Below are positions 62,533-64,000 of a stretch of DNA of 64,000 nt, one piece after another (positions within the stretch are counted from its first letter, which is position 1; each line of letters begins with the position of its first letter). The stretch lies in the NCBI RefSeq assembly GCF_003254525.1, contig NZ_QFYS01000001.1:434001-498000 (forward strand). Reading direction: 5' to 3'. The notes beneath the pieces are model-generated. The model saw only the letters and a list, made by a program, of their open reading frames with translations. It ran no database searches and had not been told where the DNA came from. Source of the DNA: Phenylobacterium kunshanense. GTDB taxonomy: Bacteria > Pseudomonadota > Alphaproteobacteria > Caulobacterales > Caulobacteraceae. The position numbers and the translations under genes were made by a program.

Positions 62533-62956
62533 CGCGGTCCTCGAAGCAGCTCATCAGACGCTCCACCGCATGGTGGAAATTGGCCGCCAGCAGCCCCTCC
62601 AGCAGCCGCGATTTGAACTGGAAGTCGATGTCGAACTCGATGCGCGTCCCGGCCGGATCCTCCAGGAACCGCCAGCGGTTCGTCAGCTTGCGGAACGGAC
62701 CGGATAGCAGGTTCACGTCGATCTGACGGTTGGTCCCGTCGCGATGGACCCGGGTCGCGAAGCGCTCCTTCAGGAACGAGAACCCCACCCCCGCCTCGGC
62801 GTCCAGGCTGTCGACGCCCTCGCCCAGCGCACGCCGGTTCCACGTCCGCATGGACGTGATCCAGGGTACGAACTTGGGATAGGCCTCGACGTCCCCCACC
62901 AGGGAGAAAAGCTGGTCGGGAGTGTAGGGCAGAACCCGGGAGACGTGGTGATGCAC
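62507..62956 (-). CDS. RatA/Coq10 family START-domain protein
   Basis: The protein has 149 residues. The START-like fold is marked by Tyr-Thr-Pro-Asp-Gln-Leu-Phe-Ser-Leu-Val-Gly-Asp-Val-Glu near 11-24, Tyr-Pro-Lys-Phe-Val-Pro-Trp, and a C-terminal helix with Phe-His-His-Ala-Val-Glu-Arg-Leu. In E. coli the family member RatA blocks 70S assembly; alphaproteobacterial and mitochondrial relatives (Coq10) bind ubiquinone and aid its use in respiration, which is the more likely role here next to lipA. 5 bases separate it from lipA. Confidence 0.88.
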   Translation of the reverse strand: MHHHVSRVLPYTPDQLFSLVGDVEAYPKFVPWITSMRTWNRRALGEGVDSLDAEAGVGFSFLKERFATRVHRDGTNRQIDVNLLSGPFRKLTNRWRFLEDPAGTRIEFDIDFQFKSRLLEGLLAANFHHAVERLMSCFEDRARVLYGAT

Positions 62957-62961
62957 GGGCG

Positions 62962-63924
62962 CTACGCCCTCGCCTCTCGCTCCCGCCGCGCCGCCTGCAG
63001 GCGGGCGAAATCCTCGCCGGCATGGTGGGACGAGCGGGTCAGAGGGCTGGACGAGACCATCAGGAAGCCCTTGGCCCGGGCGATCTCCTCATAGGCCTTG
63101 AACTCGTCGGGATGGACGAACCGGTCGATCGGCGCGTGCTTGCGGGTGGGCTGCAGGTACTGGCCGATGGTGATGAAGTCGACGCCGGCCGACCGCATGT
63201 CGTCCATGACCTGCATCACCTCCTCCTTGGCCTCGCCCAGGCCGACCATGATGCCGGACTTGGTGAACTGTTGCGGGTCGCGCTCCTTCACCCGCTCCAG
63301 CAGGCGCAGGGAGTTGTAGTAACGGGCGCCCGGGCGGATCGGCAGGTACAGCCGCGGCACGGTCTCGAGGTTGTGGTTGAAGACGTCGGGCCGCGCCTCG
63401 ATCACCTCGTAGACCGCGTCCAGCGGCTTGCGCAGGAAGTCGGGCGTCAGGATCTCGATGGTGGTCTGAGGCGAGGCCTCGCGAATGGCCCGGACCACGG
63501 CGGCGAAGTGCGCCGCGCCGCCGTCCGCCAGATCGTCGCGGTCGACCGAGGTGATGACCACGTGGGCCAGCCCCATCTTGGCGACCGCGTCCGCCACCCG
63601 GGCCGGTTCGGTCGGGTCCAGCGGGTCCGGCTTGCCCGTCGCCACGTTGCAGAAGGCGCAGGCCCGGGTGCAGGTCTCGCCCATGATCATCATGGTCGCG
63701 TGGTTCTTCGACCAGCACTCACCGATGTTGGGGCAGGCCGCCTCCTCGCAGACCGTGACCAGGCCGTGCCCCTTCACGATCTCCTTGGTGGCGTTGTAGC
63801 CGGGCGCCCCGGGCGCGCGGACGCGCAGCCACTCGGGCTTGCGCAGGATCGGACTGTCCGGACGCGACTGCTTCTCGGGGTGACGCGGGCGCTTGGCGCC
63901 CAGGGTGTCGATGACCACGGCCAT
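62962..63924 (-). CDS. lipA: Lipoyl synthase
   Basis: The protein has 320 residues. The auxiliary 4Fe-4S cluster motif [12 protein letters not shown] is near residues 58-69, and the radical-SAM motif Cys-Thr-Arg-Ala-Cys-Ala-Phe-Cys follows near 86-93. A C-terminal Arg-Ser-Ser-His-His-Ala-Gly carries the conserved Ser that caps the auxiliary cluster. It inserts two sulfurs into protein-bound octanoate. First gene of a lipA-ratA pair read leftward; 76 bases to the window edge hold no further gene. Confidence 0.96.
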   Translation of the reverse strand: MAVVIDTLGAKRPRHPEKQSRPDSPILRKPEWLRVRAPGAPGYNATKEIVKGHGLVTVCEEAACPNIGECWSKNHATMMIMGETCTRACAFCNVATGKPDPLDPTEPARVADAVAKMGLAHVVITSVDRDDLADGGAAHFAAVVRAIREASPQTTIEILTPDFLRKPLDAVYEVIEARPDVFNHNLETVPRLYLPIRPGARYYNSLRLLERVKERDPQQFTKSGIMVGLGEAKEEVMQVMDDMRSAGVDFITIGQYLQPTRKHAPIDRFVHPDEFKAYEEIARAKGFLMVSSSPLTRSSHHAGEDFARLQAARREREARA

Positions 63925-64000
63925 GGGCCCTAGATCGTCCGTCCGCGCCTCCGGATCAAGCGCGCACGCCGCCGCGGGCCTGACCTCACGGCAAGTTACC

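Overview
The window is GC-rich bacterial chromosome, most like an alphaproteobacterium of the Caulobacteraceae (Caulobacter/Phenylobacterium group). The reasons are a PopA-type degenerate c-di-GMP receptor, the gene order ispDF / dusB-ntrB-ntrC-ntrY-ntrX-dat-hfq-hflX, a fused IspDF, a TadE/TadG cluster and an sdhE-mfd overlap. The genus is an inference. No rRNA gene and no CRISPR array was found.

1-16304, host: the end of a probable heptose epimerase (hldD), a DUF3089 hydrolase-fold protein without its serine, a DUF2817 peptidase-like protein, recG facing sdhE-mfd (DNA repair), a secreted protein, popA, an SDR, a CaiB-type CoA transferase or racemase, a YihY membrane protein, a TusA-like protein, and a divergent tadG / tadE-tadE cluster.

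16317-33930, a 17.55-kb integrated element. It is bounded by a perfect 63-bp direct repeat, the 3' end of tRNA-Ser(UGA) including CCA. The intact tRNA is at the right end and the displaced fragment at the left, next to a complete tyrosine integrase. Inside are a control region with divergent promoters, an excisionase-like protein, a replication initiator carrying 23-bp iterons within its own coding sequence, a P27-type small terminase, an HK97-type prohead protease, a run of small translationally coupled genes, a 988-residue Ig-like structural protein, a 1183-residue tail tape-measure protein, and a cargo/regulatory module with a ribbon-helix-helix protein whose operator overlaps its own start codon. 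Large terminase, portal, major capsid, connector, tail tube, tail tip and lysis genes were not found, yet the junctions between genes are intact. It is either a heavily reduced prophage or a phage-satellite-like element that depends on a helper. This is the most interesting part of the window.

34068-40710, host: rlpA, tmk-holB-tatD-MBL hydrolase-purN in a tight run, then a PfkB kinase coupled to a class II aldolase.

40825-48916: a 2,4-dienoyl-CoA reductase, a 55-residue membrane protein, a secreted protein, mazG with a coupled methyltransferase, a LytTR/LytS two-component pair, and hflX-hfq.

49017-63924: D-amino-acid transaminase, the nitrogen regulators NtrX/NtrY/NtrC/NtrB with dusB at the head of the operon (both NtrC and NtrX lack the sigma-54 GAFTGA loop), ispDF, a membrane-anchored spermidine-synthase-like protein, a CinA-type amidase coupled to an APC permease, a RatA/Coq10-like protein and lipA.
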